Positions 12,194 through 23,110 of a DNA stretch of 64,000 bases are shown here, one piece after another (position 1 is the first letter of the stretch; every line of letters begins with the position of its first letter). The stretch spans positions 4,135,242 to 4,199,241 of the forward strand of contig JAJEKV010000087.1 in assembly GCA_021234155.1 (NCBI GenBank), given 5' to 3'. The position numbers and the translations under genes were made by a program. The notes under the pieces were generated by a model that was not told the DNA's origin, made no database searches, and was given only the letters and a program-made list of their open reading frames with translations. Source of the stretch: Isoetes taiwanensis (Eukaryota; Streptophyta; Lycopodiopsida; Isoetales; Isoetaceae).

Positions 12194-14582
12194 TCAAGCT
12201 CTAAAATTGATTTATTGACAAGAATACGAATTTGCAACCATGCGATAGGAGCAGGACTCGAAATTAGGAATTTTTTTGAACAAAATGCCGCCAAGAATAG
12301 GAAATAATAAATCATCTTTAATCATTTAACCCACCAAAGCTAGGTACAATACTTTAGGCCTATAACAATGTATTACAACAATTGTTAAATAGCAGTTTTG
12401 TAATCTCAAAACAATAACATATGAAGCAATATACAACCTTAACAGCTTCCTCGAAACAGCAATCATGGACTGGGACTTTTTGCAATCTTCCATAATATTA
12501 AAATCGAAGCCAACATTAAAATATGTTCTTTTTGTAAAAACACAGTTCACTTTTCTTGGGCTTTCCAGAAACGTCGTCCACACATCCGGACCATGCTACG
12601 ATTCCAGCCCAATTTGCCACTAGAGATCAGGAGAGAGAAACGTTCAATACCTGCCTTTCCTTCTCCTTGCCGAGCCCTGCCAAAAAGAAAAAAAAGGAGA
12701 TACAGAAGCAAAGAACACTAATACCTCGCTCGAGGTGCAGGAAACTTGCTTTAATTGTTCCTAGATTTTAAAATATGAACCAAAATAAAAAGTGAATTTT
12801 GGGTTGCCCTGAGGGCAAACCATAGGGATGGATGTGGTGCACAAGAGATATGCTTCGTATATTTCATAAACACATGGTAATTTCTAATTGAAGTGGCGAT
12901 TATGAACGACAGTTAAGTCACTGTTTAGTTTGCACGCATAGAGAAGGAGCATTTGTGTGGATGGATTTGTGAGTTTCAATTTGAAAATAACTATTCAAAG
13001 AAGTCAAATGTTTGTAAAGGTGTTGGGTAAAGAGTTGCTCGGGACCTCTTCCAACCTATGTAGCAGTTTCTGAAATGTTCCATTGCAAGTGGAAATATTT
13101 GCACTTTGATACATTGAGAAATTCTTAGCCAACCAAAAAAAAGTAAATAATGGAAATGTGGCAAGCATTGCATGGCCACCATTTTCATTTGAGGCCATCA
13201 AGCTTGATGCGCTGTTGTCTTTTGTGTTATTACCATCGCAGACTGCTGCAAGGCTTTTAGAAGAAAAGATATACCAAGTCTAGTATAGTGATTTGTGAGC
13301 TTTTGCCAAAATCAACTCCATTAGCTATAGACCCCTTATCTTAATAAACAAGCTCAAGCATTTAAATATTTGTATCCATTAACAAGACATTAGAGGTCTG
13401 TTCGTTCATCTATTTGCAGAATTTGCAGCAGTTATTGGCAGCGAGACATTGGCACAAAGTTAGAAATGTATGACGGGAATGTTGTATACGTATCATATTG
13501 GCAGCAGAGACATTGGCACAAAGTTCAAAAATGTATGATGGAATGTTCTATATGTAATTTAACTGATGGAGAGCAGGTCCCAAGCTAATGGCAACTACTT
13601 CTGTCAAGATAAAGATCGTAACTGCATTTAAGCTAAATGGTTTTCATAATAAATGCATACAGATGTATTTGACCCCTTCAAAACAATTTACATGATAATT
13701 AGCCTTGGTCGTCTTGCATAATCAGTTCCAGAGCATAGCTGTGATTGATTAGGTGGTTACAGATGGTGTAAAACATCGCTTATTCTTCATATCTCATTGC
13801 CATTGCAAAGAGGCAAATGATCAAAGGAAAGGAGTATCAAAAGCAGTTCAATTGATATGTATGGCAAAGACTGCTCGGGCTTGCAGGGCACATTGAGCAC
13901 GGTTCTGCTCAAGAACAATTGAAATATTTAGAACAAACGGGTAAGGCAGACATCTCAAATTTAATTGCAGCTTGAGCAATTGTGACGCAATGGGATTCAT
14001 GCACAAGAGAAGAGGTTTGCATCTCTAAAGCAGTGGTTAAAAAGAATTTGAGAAACATCGTCACTAAAATAACAGGAGCTCTAAAAGAAACTAAATTCTT
14101 ACCTCTTACTCTTAAGTTTTAGTAAGCTTTCAGCAATAGCAGGTCGCTGCAAGCTCAAAGATCTGCAAAAAAGCAATATGCACCCTCATAATTAAGAATG
14201 AAAAACAAGCTAAGGAAGACCAATAATTTATGCTGCACTGGAGAGGAACATTACATTTGTGCATGGATCATCTCTGTAAAAAGGTACAGATACTTGCAAT
14301 CTCATTGGGAAACCGAAGGAAACGAGCTAAGGAAGACATCCAATTTATACGTACTTCCGACAACCATTTCGTTTGGAAAAAAGATCAATAACCTACAATA
14401 CTAGAAGAAATGTTTTTATTTACCTCTATTCTTGAAGTGTGAAGCAACGCTGCCGCGTCGATCTTGAAGAAGGCAAACGCAGGAGTTGAATGGCACCGTA
14501 TTTTAGGGCTGCTTTTAACGTTCCCATATGGGAATATAGCAATGATAAAAATAGATGAAGATCTAACGGGTTTAGGATCCAA
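12194..14582 (-). other. Upstream region of the CCDC13-like gene with possible leader exons
   Basis: Three minus-strand segments have splice-like borders: up to 14582 ending at a GTAAAT donor (exon edge 14424), 14162-14103 (TTTTTTGCAG before, GTAAGA after) and a ~26-base piece near 12697-12672 after a long pyrimidine tract. The 14162-14103 frame SLSLQRPAIAESLLKLKSKR continues into the small piece, but the leader exon has stops in every joined frame. They are therefore either untranslated leader exons or the true N-terminus with a start I cannot place. The rest (12750-14090) holds no coding signal beyond a ~63-bp tandem duplication. Confidence 0.35.
13434..13560. repeat. ~63-bp imperfect tandem duplication
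   Basis: ATTGGCAGC...GAGACATTGGCACAAAGTT followed by an AATGTATGA and GGAATGTT segment is repeated from about 13434 and 13497, in non-coding sequence upstream of the CCDC13-like gene. Confidence 0.7.
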
Positions 14583-15384
14583 GTTTTAGGACACGTGAAT
14601 GATTTTGCTTCTAGGCTGTTGCTTGTCCTTAGGTTCAGTTTGACGGGCACCCCTAATTTTCCAACATCATCACTTTTTTTTCGGTCTTTCAAACGACAGA
14701 ATGTTGATCAATTTGAACCTTTAACTGACATACAAATTTTTTTTACGAAAGACCGTTTTTCAATTATAAACTTAGAACAAAAAGGTAAGTTATATAGTAG
14801 TAACTACTAATATAAACCTACAAAAAATTTTGACGAAAGACCGTTTTTCAATTATAAACTTAGAACAAAAAGGTAAGTTATATAGTAGTAACTAGTAATA
14901 TAAACATACAATCAAAAAATTACGAGTAACAGATGTGGGGTTAATGTCCATTGGTGAATCTCGATGACAAAGACAATAACGGCCTCTCTTCTCGGCAATG
15001 CTCGCTCGGACTGAAACGTGGTGAAAAAACCAAGACACAGACTCCGTCCACAGACTCCACACACGAATGTCATTTTGTGAAAAAGGGGGGAAAGAACAAA
15101 AAAAAAACCTCTCGAGCATTCTTGGAAACTACTTTGAAGAAGCCGTGTGAAAACTATGAGCGAGCGAAATGACTCGGCGGTGGCGGGAAGCGAGGAATGA
15201 CTTCAGATTTCCCAAATTGGTGGATTCATTAAAATGGGAGAATGTAGGAGAAATTGGGAATGTAGAAATTTAAAAAAAAAATAATAATGATGTTACCTAA
15301 TTCATTATTCTATTAGAGGTAAGGTACATTAACTCGATATGCCTATAAAATAACCCTAGTACTTATACAAAAATGAAAGGAAAT
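14583..15384. other. Intergenic region, probable promoter side of the CCDC13-like gene
   Basis: No gene was found. It contains an 88-bp tandem duplication (first copy from 14745, second from 14833 to about 14915) including GAAAGACCGTTTTTCAATTA, and a purine-rich GC-containing stretch at 14960-15200. If the leader exons at 14103-14582 are real, the promoter should lie here. Confidence 0.4.
14745..14915. repeat. 88-bp tandem duplication
   Basis: Two almost identical consecutive copies of 88 bases, marked by ACGAAAGACCG at 14745 and 14833. They differ at only a few bases, so the duplication is recent. Confidence 0.9.
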
Positions 15385-16125
15385 TTTATATTCGCGACCT
15401 TTCAAATGACATACACAATTTTTTTTGCCTTTCTATATGACAGGCAAATTGATATTTGTTACCATATGCAGGACAAATTTTTTTGCTGCCTATTTTGATG
15501 GGCAAAAAAGCCAAAAACAGGCATGAAAGCCGTCAAACTTGAACACAATGAGGAACTTTTTTCAGCATATCTGCAACTTTCTTGTTGGATCTAACCCAGC
15601 CTACCAGCTACATACGTTCCCTACAAAAAATATCCAGAAAATTCAGTACTTTTAGCATCTTGCTCTTTCTAAATTGCGATGCGAATTCTACGGTAGGTTA
15701 CAAGGGTTCCAGTGAATTTTCCGGACCAAGGTTAAGAAGTTTACGTGCCGAAGAGAGAGCGATTTTGACTTCAACTTTCTAAGCATAAGGTATTTTGCAT
15801 CGTGTACTTAAAAGTGGAATGCCTCTAAATTATTGCTAGAAGGACAAAATTAGAATAACAAGATGCTGATGCTTCTAGATAAGCTTTAGGTTGTTGTTTG
15901 TTCGGGAAATTTTTCGAGCATAATCTGGAACTCTCTTGTTGCATCTAACCCAGCCAGTGTGTAAATTTGACGGCCGTCACGATCATTTTGGGCTATTTTG
16001 CCTGTCAAAATGGGTAAGAAATTTTTTTGTCTTGCAAATGAAGGGCATCAAATAATGAAATGCCTGTCATAGGAAAGACTAGTATAATATCTATATGGCA
16101 TTTGAAGGGCTAGAAATGTAGGTTT
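15385..16125. mobile_element. Foldback (MITE/MULE-like) element with ~160-bp inverted arms
   Basis: The left arm (about 15390-15550) and the complement of the right arm (about 15957-16117) align along their length. Shared words in order are CTTCAAATG/CTTTCAAATG, ATGACAGGCA, AGGACAAATTTTTTT-like, ATTTTGA-GGGCAAAA and GCCGTCAAA. The 400-bp centre has no transposase but contains a direct repeat with TCTTGTTG and ATCTAACCCAGCC at 15580-15600 and 15935-15955. Long arms and no coding capacity suggest a non-autonomous Mutator-like or foldback element. I could not fix a target duplication, so the class is inferred. Confidence 0.65.
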
Positions 16126-16254
16126 GCCTGTCATTTTTTATCTTTAGCCCATCAATATAATATTTACTAGCTGCTAAGAGGTTTGCAGATGTGAGTGACA
16201 TGTTCATTGCTATGAATTTTTTAATCCATCTGCATATCCTTTGAATGATTTAGA

Positions 16255-16670
16255 TAGAGATAAACGGACTACAGAATGGTTGGAAAGTTTGCCTATCAAG
16301 TTTGCTTCAAAGGTTGATCAGGTATGATATTTGAGTGAGAGAGAGAACTTTGTTGGGACAATCAATAGGGCTATCACGAACAAAGTGATGGTGGCTTGAT
16401 CTATTTGTCGAGATGAAAATAGAACTTGTAATAGTTGGTGGAACAATTTTTCAATCCTCATGGATTTATGGCAATGTTGCATGCTCGTTTTCAGAAGCAC
16501 AAGAAGTTGTGAGAGGGGGGTTTTCTCGCCAAAACTCTATCAAGAGTGCTACAAGAGCTCGTATAAACCTAGAGACACTCGATGCACTTATGCTAGTGTC
16601 ATTATGGGATGCACCATTGGAGTTCATAGATTGACAAGCATGTTTTTAGGATTGGTATGAAGCAAAGATA
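16255..16670 (+). pseudogene. hAT-like transposase fragment (C-terminal part)
   Basis: A short open stretch near 16255-16320 (DRDKRTTEWLESLPIKFASK) is followed, after broken sequence, by SRQNSIKSATRARINLETL and DALMLVSL (16515-16610). This resembles the end of hAT/ZNF862-type transposases, where a GFS-QN-IKS-R-RL---LDALM block is typical. The frame changes between 16460 and 16510. No N-terminal domains or element ends were recognised nearby, so it is a relic or a captured fragment. Confidence 0.5.
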
Positions 16671-16861
16671 GAAGAGCAATGCCGCTTGTTAGTTGGTCAA
16701 TTGTGTTTCTAAAAATTACTCATGTATTCTCTTTTTATATAAATTTATATGGCACTTGATAAAATATATTTCACGAGTTGTGGTGCATTTTTTATTTACT
16801 TTTATCATTCTGTCATTTTGAATTTTTGTCTGGCATATGAAAGGTTGGAATTTGAGAACTT

Positions 16862-19015
16862 TCTATCATGCGAAAAGCTAGGTAACAACATACGTTTCTC
16901 GTATTTTTTTCAAATGTTAAAAAAACGTTTAAAATGCGTATTTCATATATTGAACCAAAAAAATACGTAAAAAATATGCTGCCGGAAAATTTTGATAAGA
17001 CTTTGATGTATCAAAATGGAACATTACTGTTTAACATGCTGCTGGGTACATTGTTCATGGAAACCTATTGATCAAATTACTACAAAACACATTGGAAAAC
17101 TTAATCTAGACTTACGACTTCACTAAAGTTTGAGAGAATGAGCTGGTCATGGAGCAGCTCACAGAATCAGAGTTGGAGATGCATTTTCAACTTCATTATC
17201 AGCTTCTAATGTGTGCTCCTCTTCATCCAAGATAAGCTCCTCTTCACCACAATTATTTTCATCATCCTCATGTTGATTCCATTCAATCAAAAGTGGATCA
17301 TCTGCAGGTAATTCCAGCTCTCTCCTCTTGATTAGCCTTAAGTTCGTGTGCACAAAGACTAAATCTGTAAGCCTTGAAGATGTGAGTTTATTCCTTTTCT
17401 TTTCATGTACTATATCAAAGACTCCCCAAGTTCGTTCACATGCCGAAGCACTGTAGACTTGACTTAGAATTCGGATGGCCCATTCTTGCAGATTTGGAGT
17501 AGATGCCCCATAGCAGACCCACCATGTTGCTGCAACAACTTTAGATCTATCTTCTCTTGCTGCAGCTAATGCAAAAAGACCTGTAGCATCCATGTAAAGT
17601 CGGTATTCTCGTCGAATTAGAGCCTGCTTCTCAAAATTAGGCACCAGCTTATCTAAACATTCATAAAAGTGCTTTATTAATTCAGCATCTTTCTCATGAC
17701 CCTTTATAAACATTCTTGGATTGAGGATACAAGCTGCTGCATAGGTTGGTCGATGAAGAAATACCCATCTAGCATCCACACAACTTCAAAATTCCTCCAA
17801 GATACTATTATCTACTCTCAAATGATTTGCAAATATTGCCATTTCTTCCTTTGCACAGTCCAAGCTCTCGTAAACATATGCATAGCTCATCACCATCTAC
17901 CAAGCGCAGCACCTTCATCAATGGTCTTGTCAACTTTCAAATCAAGGCAACATGATTCCAAAAAGCATCGCTCTCTCCACCAGTGATGTACCTGCAAATT
18001 GCTGCCCCATTCTCTTTGATTTGCCTCTTTTGTTGTTGCAGCCATGTCTTTCATTCATTACTGACCAAAGTTTGCTTCAAGGCAGGTTTTTCATGAAGAA
18101 CACTCCTTAAAGCCAAGATTTCAGTGGCAAATTGAGTGTCTGCTGGTTTTGACAACTCATTGCATTTGTTAGTCTTATAATAACTACGAAATAATACAAG
18201 TGTGATGCTATGATTCTTGATAAATGTGATCAGATCCCTTACCTTTTGAACTATCTCTTTCACCATAGGTATCTTACCAATACCATGGAGCATGAGATTC
18301 ATGCAATGAGTTGCACAAGGTGTCCAGCAAATGTTGGGATACTGGCACATGATAATCTCCCCTGCTGATTTGCAATTGGCAGCATCATCATTGACAACCT
18401 GAACCACATTCTCTGGCGGGCAATATATGCACCAGTTTTTTCTTGACTAGAGGCATCCTTGGTTGAATGAAAGACATTCCCTGCAGGACTACAAATCAGA
18501 ATGTTAATCGATGGCATCCCCCTCCTATCAGTCCAACCATCACTAATAATTGTACATCATGTGTGCTCCAAGGGACTTGATAGAAGGAGGAACGTTTTGT
18601 GTGCCACAACTTCCAGCAGAAATCAACAATGGCTGCATGAGATCTTTTCAATGACTTCTTTGCACCATGAGCATTAACTTCAATCTTCAGCAATCTCAAA
18701 TTTTCCTCTGAGATCCCCTGACAAACACCCACTCCAGTTTTTGAATTGCCTAAAAGATGGCCCCTCAACCTAGTCAGAGATCCACAAAACTCTTGGGTGC
18801 ATTTCTTGCATCTCACTTTGAAGACCCCATTTCCCTTCACTTCAATGACATCGTAATACTTCCATTCAACAGATCTACTGCGCTATCAAGAGACTTGAGG
18901 TAAAAAAGCATCCAGGGATAGGTTCAATACTGTATATATTGTATATGCAATACGTATTTTTCGAAAGATACGGCACAAATTTAAAGTATAATACGTCAAA
19001 AATACGTCCAAAACA
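16862..19015 (-). mobile_element. Second decayed hAT element, ends approximate
   Basis: The transposase relic at 17159-18890 is bracketed by related inverted sequences. The complement of 16870-16970 and the forward sequence 18915-19010 share GGTTCAATA, then TG-AATACG-ATTTT and more TACG words in order. These are plausible subterminal repeats, but the exact ends and the 8-bp duplication could not be found, so the limits are estimates. Confidence 0.55.
17159..18890 (-). pseudogene. hAT transposase pseudogene (BED-like finger, DUF659, hAT C-terminal)
   Basis: Read from 18890 downward, WKYYDVIEVKG leads into a BED-like finger (VRCKKCTQEF then LTRLRGHLLG, 18860-18750). Next come DUF659 pieces in shifting frames around 18540-18300, including VQVVNDDAANCKSAGE and ATHCMNLMLHGIGKIP, and VRDLITFIKNHS at 18250-18200. 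A long open frame from 17779 to 17159 holds DARWVFLHRPTYAAACILNP, then ILSQVYSASACERTWGVFD, the conserved hAT dimerisation segment, and an acidic tail. At least three frameshifts lie between 18500 and 17780. The last frame, 206 codons, is intact and could still be translated, but not as a complete transposase. Confidence 0.85.
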
Positions 19016-19028
19016 TTTCTGACACCGA

Positions 19029-19140
19029 GAAAGTTCGCGTAAGCGAAAACAACTGTTTCGCTTGCGCGAAAAGATTTTTCCGTAAGCGAAACAATTGTTT
19101 TCGCTTACGCGAAGTGCAGAAAGTTTCGCGTAAGCGAAAA
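19029..19140. repeat. Cluster of TTTCGCTTACGCGAAA-type repeats, left part
   Basis: About five copies of a 16-base near-palindrome, TTTCGCGTAAGCGAAA or its complement TTTCGCTTACGCGAAA, lie in alternating orientation with 8-12 base spacers. The cluster is cut at 19140 by the LTR-retrotransposon array and resumes at 40204. It resembles transposase-binding subterminal repeats and probably belongs to the hAT element whose gene starts at 40802. Confidence 0.85.
19136..19140. repeat. Target-site duplication GAAAA, left copy
   Basis: GAAAA directly precedes the TGTGACG start of the first LTR and recurs at 40199-40203 directly after the last LTR. Confidence 0.9.
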
Positions 19141-20733
19141 TGTGACGTTCCACATATTTATACGCCTTTTTAAGTATAAATACGTGACACGTCACTATGA
19201 ATAATTAATGGCACATTAATTATTCATAAGCTAAGGTTAGCTATGTTAATAATTAAATTATAAAGGTGGAAACCTAACCTTAAACCCTAATTCGAATTTA
19301 GGGCTTAATCTAATATTAAAAGGGCCTAAAATACCAAATTAGTTAAGATTAGCCAACCCGGAGCTGCCACCTGGCCCAAATCGATTGGGCAAGGCAGGGT
19401 TTCCATTTTGGACACCCAAATTAGGGCTTTTGTGCCCCAATTCGAATTAGGAGCAATTGGAGATGGGGGAGGAGGAGCAGCAGCCAGGCACCCTTCAGCA
19501 AATCGAGATGGAGCCATCCCAAGCCCGATTCGACGGTTAGTCTGTAGCTTAGCTGTGTTATCTGTAGGGTAGCGCCCCTGTTGGGCACTTGTTGTGTGTA
19601 TTTCTTCTGTTTCTCTGTGTTCTCTATGCTTTACCTGTAGGAACTAACCCGGTGAGTTCTCCTTATCTCTGATTCTGTACTTGCTCTTAAATGATGGATT
19701 GATAGTTCTTTGCATAGTATTACTCTTGAAATGGGGGTAATTAGGGGGGTAGAGACCTCTGAGCCCATGTATTGTAGTATGCTCCTAGATAGAGCCCTGT
19801 ATTATCCCATTAGATGCGGCCTGTGTACAAGAGACCACCGGGTCATAGATGCTATGGATTGGCTTAGCACCAAACAAGGGACACCAAATGGTGAAGCGGG
19901 GTGGGGTCTTGCACCGCGAACATAAAAGGCTCCCGAGACTCCTACAAATGGACTAGGCCTAATAGCCGGCCCGGTGAGCTAGGCGATCCGGCCGGGTATG
20001 GGTCCGACACTCCCGGGTGCGAGGTGTGACCCGCATGGGGCATCCTGTACTTTGAGTAGATTTAGGGCGCAGTAAAGTCTGCACGGATGCTGGGTCGTGA
20101 TGCGACGTATTCTCTAGTCCACCCATGGAACCTTTGTGATCACGGAAGGGGGCGACCCTGCCTCATCGGGCCGGGGCGCCATGAACCCCGGAGTAGGCTC
20201 GGCAGGTGATACCTCGAGCCCTGCGTCTCAAAGGCTATAAGCGAAGCCATAGCGTGAATCGACCCATCCGCAAAGTGTGCACGGGGAGGGGCGGATGGAG
20301 TGGACAACCCTAGCCGATGTTCTATGCAAAATAGCGCCGGGTTATACCCTCGTGCGCTGATCTCTTGAGACCGAGCCGTCAGTCTATCCTCACAGGAGTC
20401 TGAACCGGGGTAGAACCATGGGTTTGGGGTGTTTTCCTTAGGATTAGATGCATATTCTTTGCCGTTAGTACTTGGATGGATGTGCCACCCTTCGTGGTGG
20501 TTATTTATATATATATGTATGCTGTGTGCTAACATGTATTCACGCTTCCACGACTTAGGAGTCCCATTGAAGGCGTGGGCCGAATGACACCTCCGTGTCC
20601 TTCACTCGGGCATCTTTCTATAGATGGCCCAAGTTAGACGGAGGGCCCTGCTCATGGCGAGATGGTCGCCATGGGAGGGGAAAGTCCCCGTATGTATACG
20701 GCCGTGGGTCGTATATATTCAGGGAGCGTCACA
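19141..20733 (+). repeat. LTR 1 (5' LTR of the array)
   Basis: 1593 bp, starts TGTGACGTTCC and ends GCGTCACA, so TG...CA ends are kept. A TA-rich TATA-like tract lies at 20505-20520. Relative to LTRs 2 and 3 it lacks a 10-12 bp piece (TTGATTGCAAAG) just before GTGAGT near 19652, which removes a potential splice donor context. Confidence 0.92.
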
Positions 20734-20734
20734 G

Positions 20735-20746
20735 TGGTATCAGAGC
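20735..20746 (+). promoter_or_regulatory. Primer-binding site of internal region 1
   Basis: TGGTATCAGAGC, complementary to the 3' end of initiator methionine tRNA, one base after LTR 1. Confidence 0.92.
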
Positions 20747-20914
20747 ATGGTTCTGGGAAGCCAAACTATTGCACTGTCCACATACTAACTCGTTAGATCG
20801 TTAGCTAGTGAGCGAGGATTTTGGAGTAGTATGAGATTTGGGTGGTGTAGTAGATGTTGTCATGATTGATTTAACGTGGTTTAAGTATAATATTGGTATG
20901 TGTACCCGGTGCGA

Positions 20915-21105
20915 AACCCTAACCCTAAGTGGCGGGCAGGGGGTACCCAGGTGTTGCTGGCGACGGTAGCAACGTCGAGGTAGGGGGTGCCCGCCACCCC
21001 CTAAAAAAAAAAAAAAAAAAACCTAACCCTAAGTGGCGGGCAGGGGGTACCCGGACGCTCCTGGCGGCCGTAGCAACGTCGAGGTAGGGGGTGCCCACCA
21101 CCTCG
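20915..21105 (+). repeat. GTGGCGGGCA...TGCCCGCCAC module, two copies separated by poly(A)
   Basis: Two copies (about 20915-21002 and 21020-21105) each start CCTAAGTGGCGGGCAGGGGG, contain GTAGCAACGTCGAGGTAG and close with GGTGCCC-CCACC, so the ends can pair as a hairpin. They are separated by a run of about 18 A. The same module occurs at 32885-33078 and, in part, inside an unrelated copia LTR at 60418-60495. Confidence 0.8.
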
Positions 21106-23063
21106 AAAAGCGCGCTTCACAACTTTTTCTTTTAAAAAATGTTTAGGGTTGAAATTTCAAAAAAATTAGTTAAAGGTAACTTTTTCCTTCAATAGTGTGC
21201 AACTTTTTCCTTAAAGGGCAACTCTCTAGAATAGCAGCATGTGTTATATCCTTGGATATTCTTTAAGCGACGATAATAATGTCCAGTTATCGGCGTTCCT
21301 CGACCTATATTTTTCCTTTGGTAGATGCCTTGATAACACAATTTCTTCGGGCCTTGCCATGATTCAATCCATACTACATTCACATGCTTTATATTAGACC
21401 TTATTCGACGTTATACAAGTAATGTTTTATAGACATAATTCTAATTAACGTTGCCTCTCTCTAGTGTCTAAACCTTGACTCGTCTTATTCTCCCAGAGAA
21501 AGGATCTCTTTGTTGTCCAACCGACTAGGGACTGCCATGCAGCACCCTTCTAGCTAGACCATGGGTAGCTTTAATCCTACCACCCTTCACTACTTCTTCT
21601 CAATGGTCATGTTCTTTTTATGGACCATTTCCCCAGACCAGGATACATACCCTGTAATACGTAATGAGTGCTTGTGTTAGACCCTTACAATAGTATTCTA
21701 AATCAATCCCGGCTACAAACTTTAGTATTATTTTGTGCCAAACCTCACCGCCTATATGGCTGTGAATAATTATCTGCACCACATGCCGTCAAATTGATAG
21801 CCGTCTACCCTCTTTTGGTGTTCTTCCACCCTAATGGACCAATGGCATCCAACCATTGTTGACTAATCACCTCCTTCTAGGATATCTAGATATGGTTGAG
21901 GCAAAGTATTTCCAACCATTATTTTAGTGCCTAAACGTCCTTAGGTTCCGCAAATGACCCACCTATCATTGGGGGTTATGATTCAACGTTGTTCTACATC
22001 CTCCAAATGTTAGTTATTACATTTCTCTGTCATGATGTTATGTTGTTGTTCTGGCATTCCAAATGACTTGGCATCCTCATTTAAGCCATAGTCATGGCCT
22101 AAGAGCGGGTGAGCCTTCGTATTAATCCTAAATTACCTGGAGTCATCAAGGTGTCTACCTGGTATTTTATGAGTCTTCCTACAATACTGACATTTGATAT
22201 AACTTTGGACTTGTATCCATGTTCGAAGTCCTGTATATTCGACTTACACCTCCATGTAACCCATGCTTTTCACCCCTTTGATCCGTATGGATCATGTGGG
22301 AAAGATAGTCTTAAGTGTCTATGCAAAACACATTTGAACTTCTAGCAAGTACCTGCTATTTGCTACTCATCCTGGAATTGTACTATTGTACTATTCAACT
22401 CCATCATCTTGACCTTTATTTTGTGGGCCCTTGACATTTAATTCCAGTGCCAACTACCCTAGCATGCAACGGATTGGCGGTCCTTTGCGCATTTCGAATA
22501 TAGCTCTAAACCCTTCATCGGTAACTTTGTGATACACTCGTCTTTCTCTCCTTGTGTCGCCACTTAGATTACCTCTCCATGTTTATCGTATGTGTACATG
22601 ATATGTACATAACAAACATATATCCTCATCCCACAATGCTAGAGCTCTGCTCTAACTTAGTGAAATGTAACCTTCATAGTTAGGTATGATGTGGGTGTAC
22701 CACCTACTTCCCAAATGGGCGGGGGCCAACTCTATGTTGGACTTGTACATCTTTGATGTATTCACATGTGCAAGGCCGATGCTTGATGACGTGACCTGCC
22801 CATGTATAGAGGGTTGCGATGGTCCGACTTTTCCAGTTTTATCTTATCTACATACATTTACCTTTTTGTTACGGTGATGTTTGATATCGGACTTCGGTCC
22901 TTAAACCTTCTTATGATAAGTATGTCAAATGCACCTTGGTGCTTAAACTCTTCTATGTTTTAAGCTTCCATGCTATCTTTTTATGTATACTTCCTTCTAC
23001 TGCAGTTTGCGATTAACTGTCATTTGTTTAACTAACCCCAATGCTGAGGACAGCATTATTTCT
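21106..23063. other. Internal-region sequence, no gene
   Basis: Part of the non-coding retroelement body, repeated nearly identically at 33079-35029. Stops occur frequently in all six frames. Nothing was recognised. Confidence 0.7.
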
Positions 23064-23110
23064 AAGGTGGGGAGAATGTGACGTTCCATGTATTTATACG
23101 GTATATGTAT
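23064..23110 (+). promoter_or_regulatory. Internal purine tract followed by an LTR-like start
   Basis: AAGGTGGGGAGAA (23064-23076) followed by TGTGACGTTCCATGTATTTATACGG-type sequence copies the junction seen before LTRs 2 and 3, including the upstream words GCTGAGGACAGCAT. After about 60 bases similarity to the LTR stops. It is repeated at 35030-35076. It may be the 3' end of a related element fused into the internal region. Confidence 0.7.

Noticed and set aside
14595-15172. Small genes on either strand next to the 88-bp duplication
   Set aside because: No conserved features, and the frames overlap repeats and the presumed promoter region.
19326-20804. Open frames of 60-130 codons inside the LTRs (repeated at 31268-32770 and 38850-39650)
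   Set aside because: They change length and frame between the three LTR copies and have no recognisable domain; they are chance frames in GC-rich LTR sequence.
20915-21040. Telomere-type repeat (CCCTAACCCTAA)
   Set aside because: Only two units occur, as part of the GTGGCGGGCA module; there is no array.
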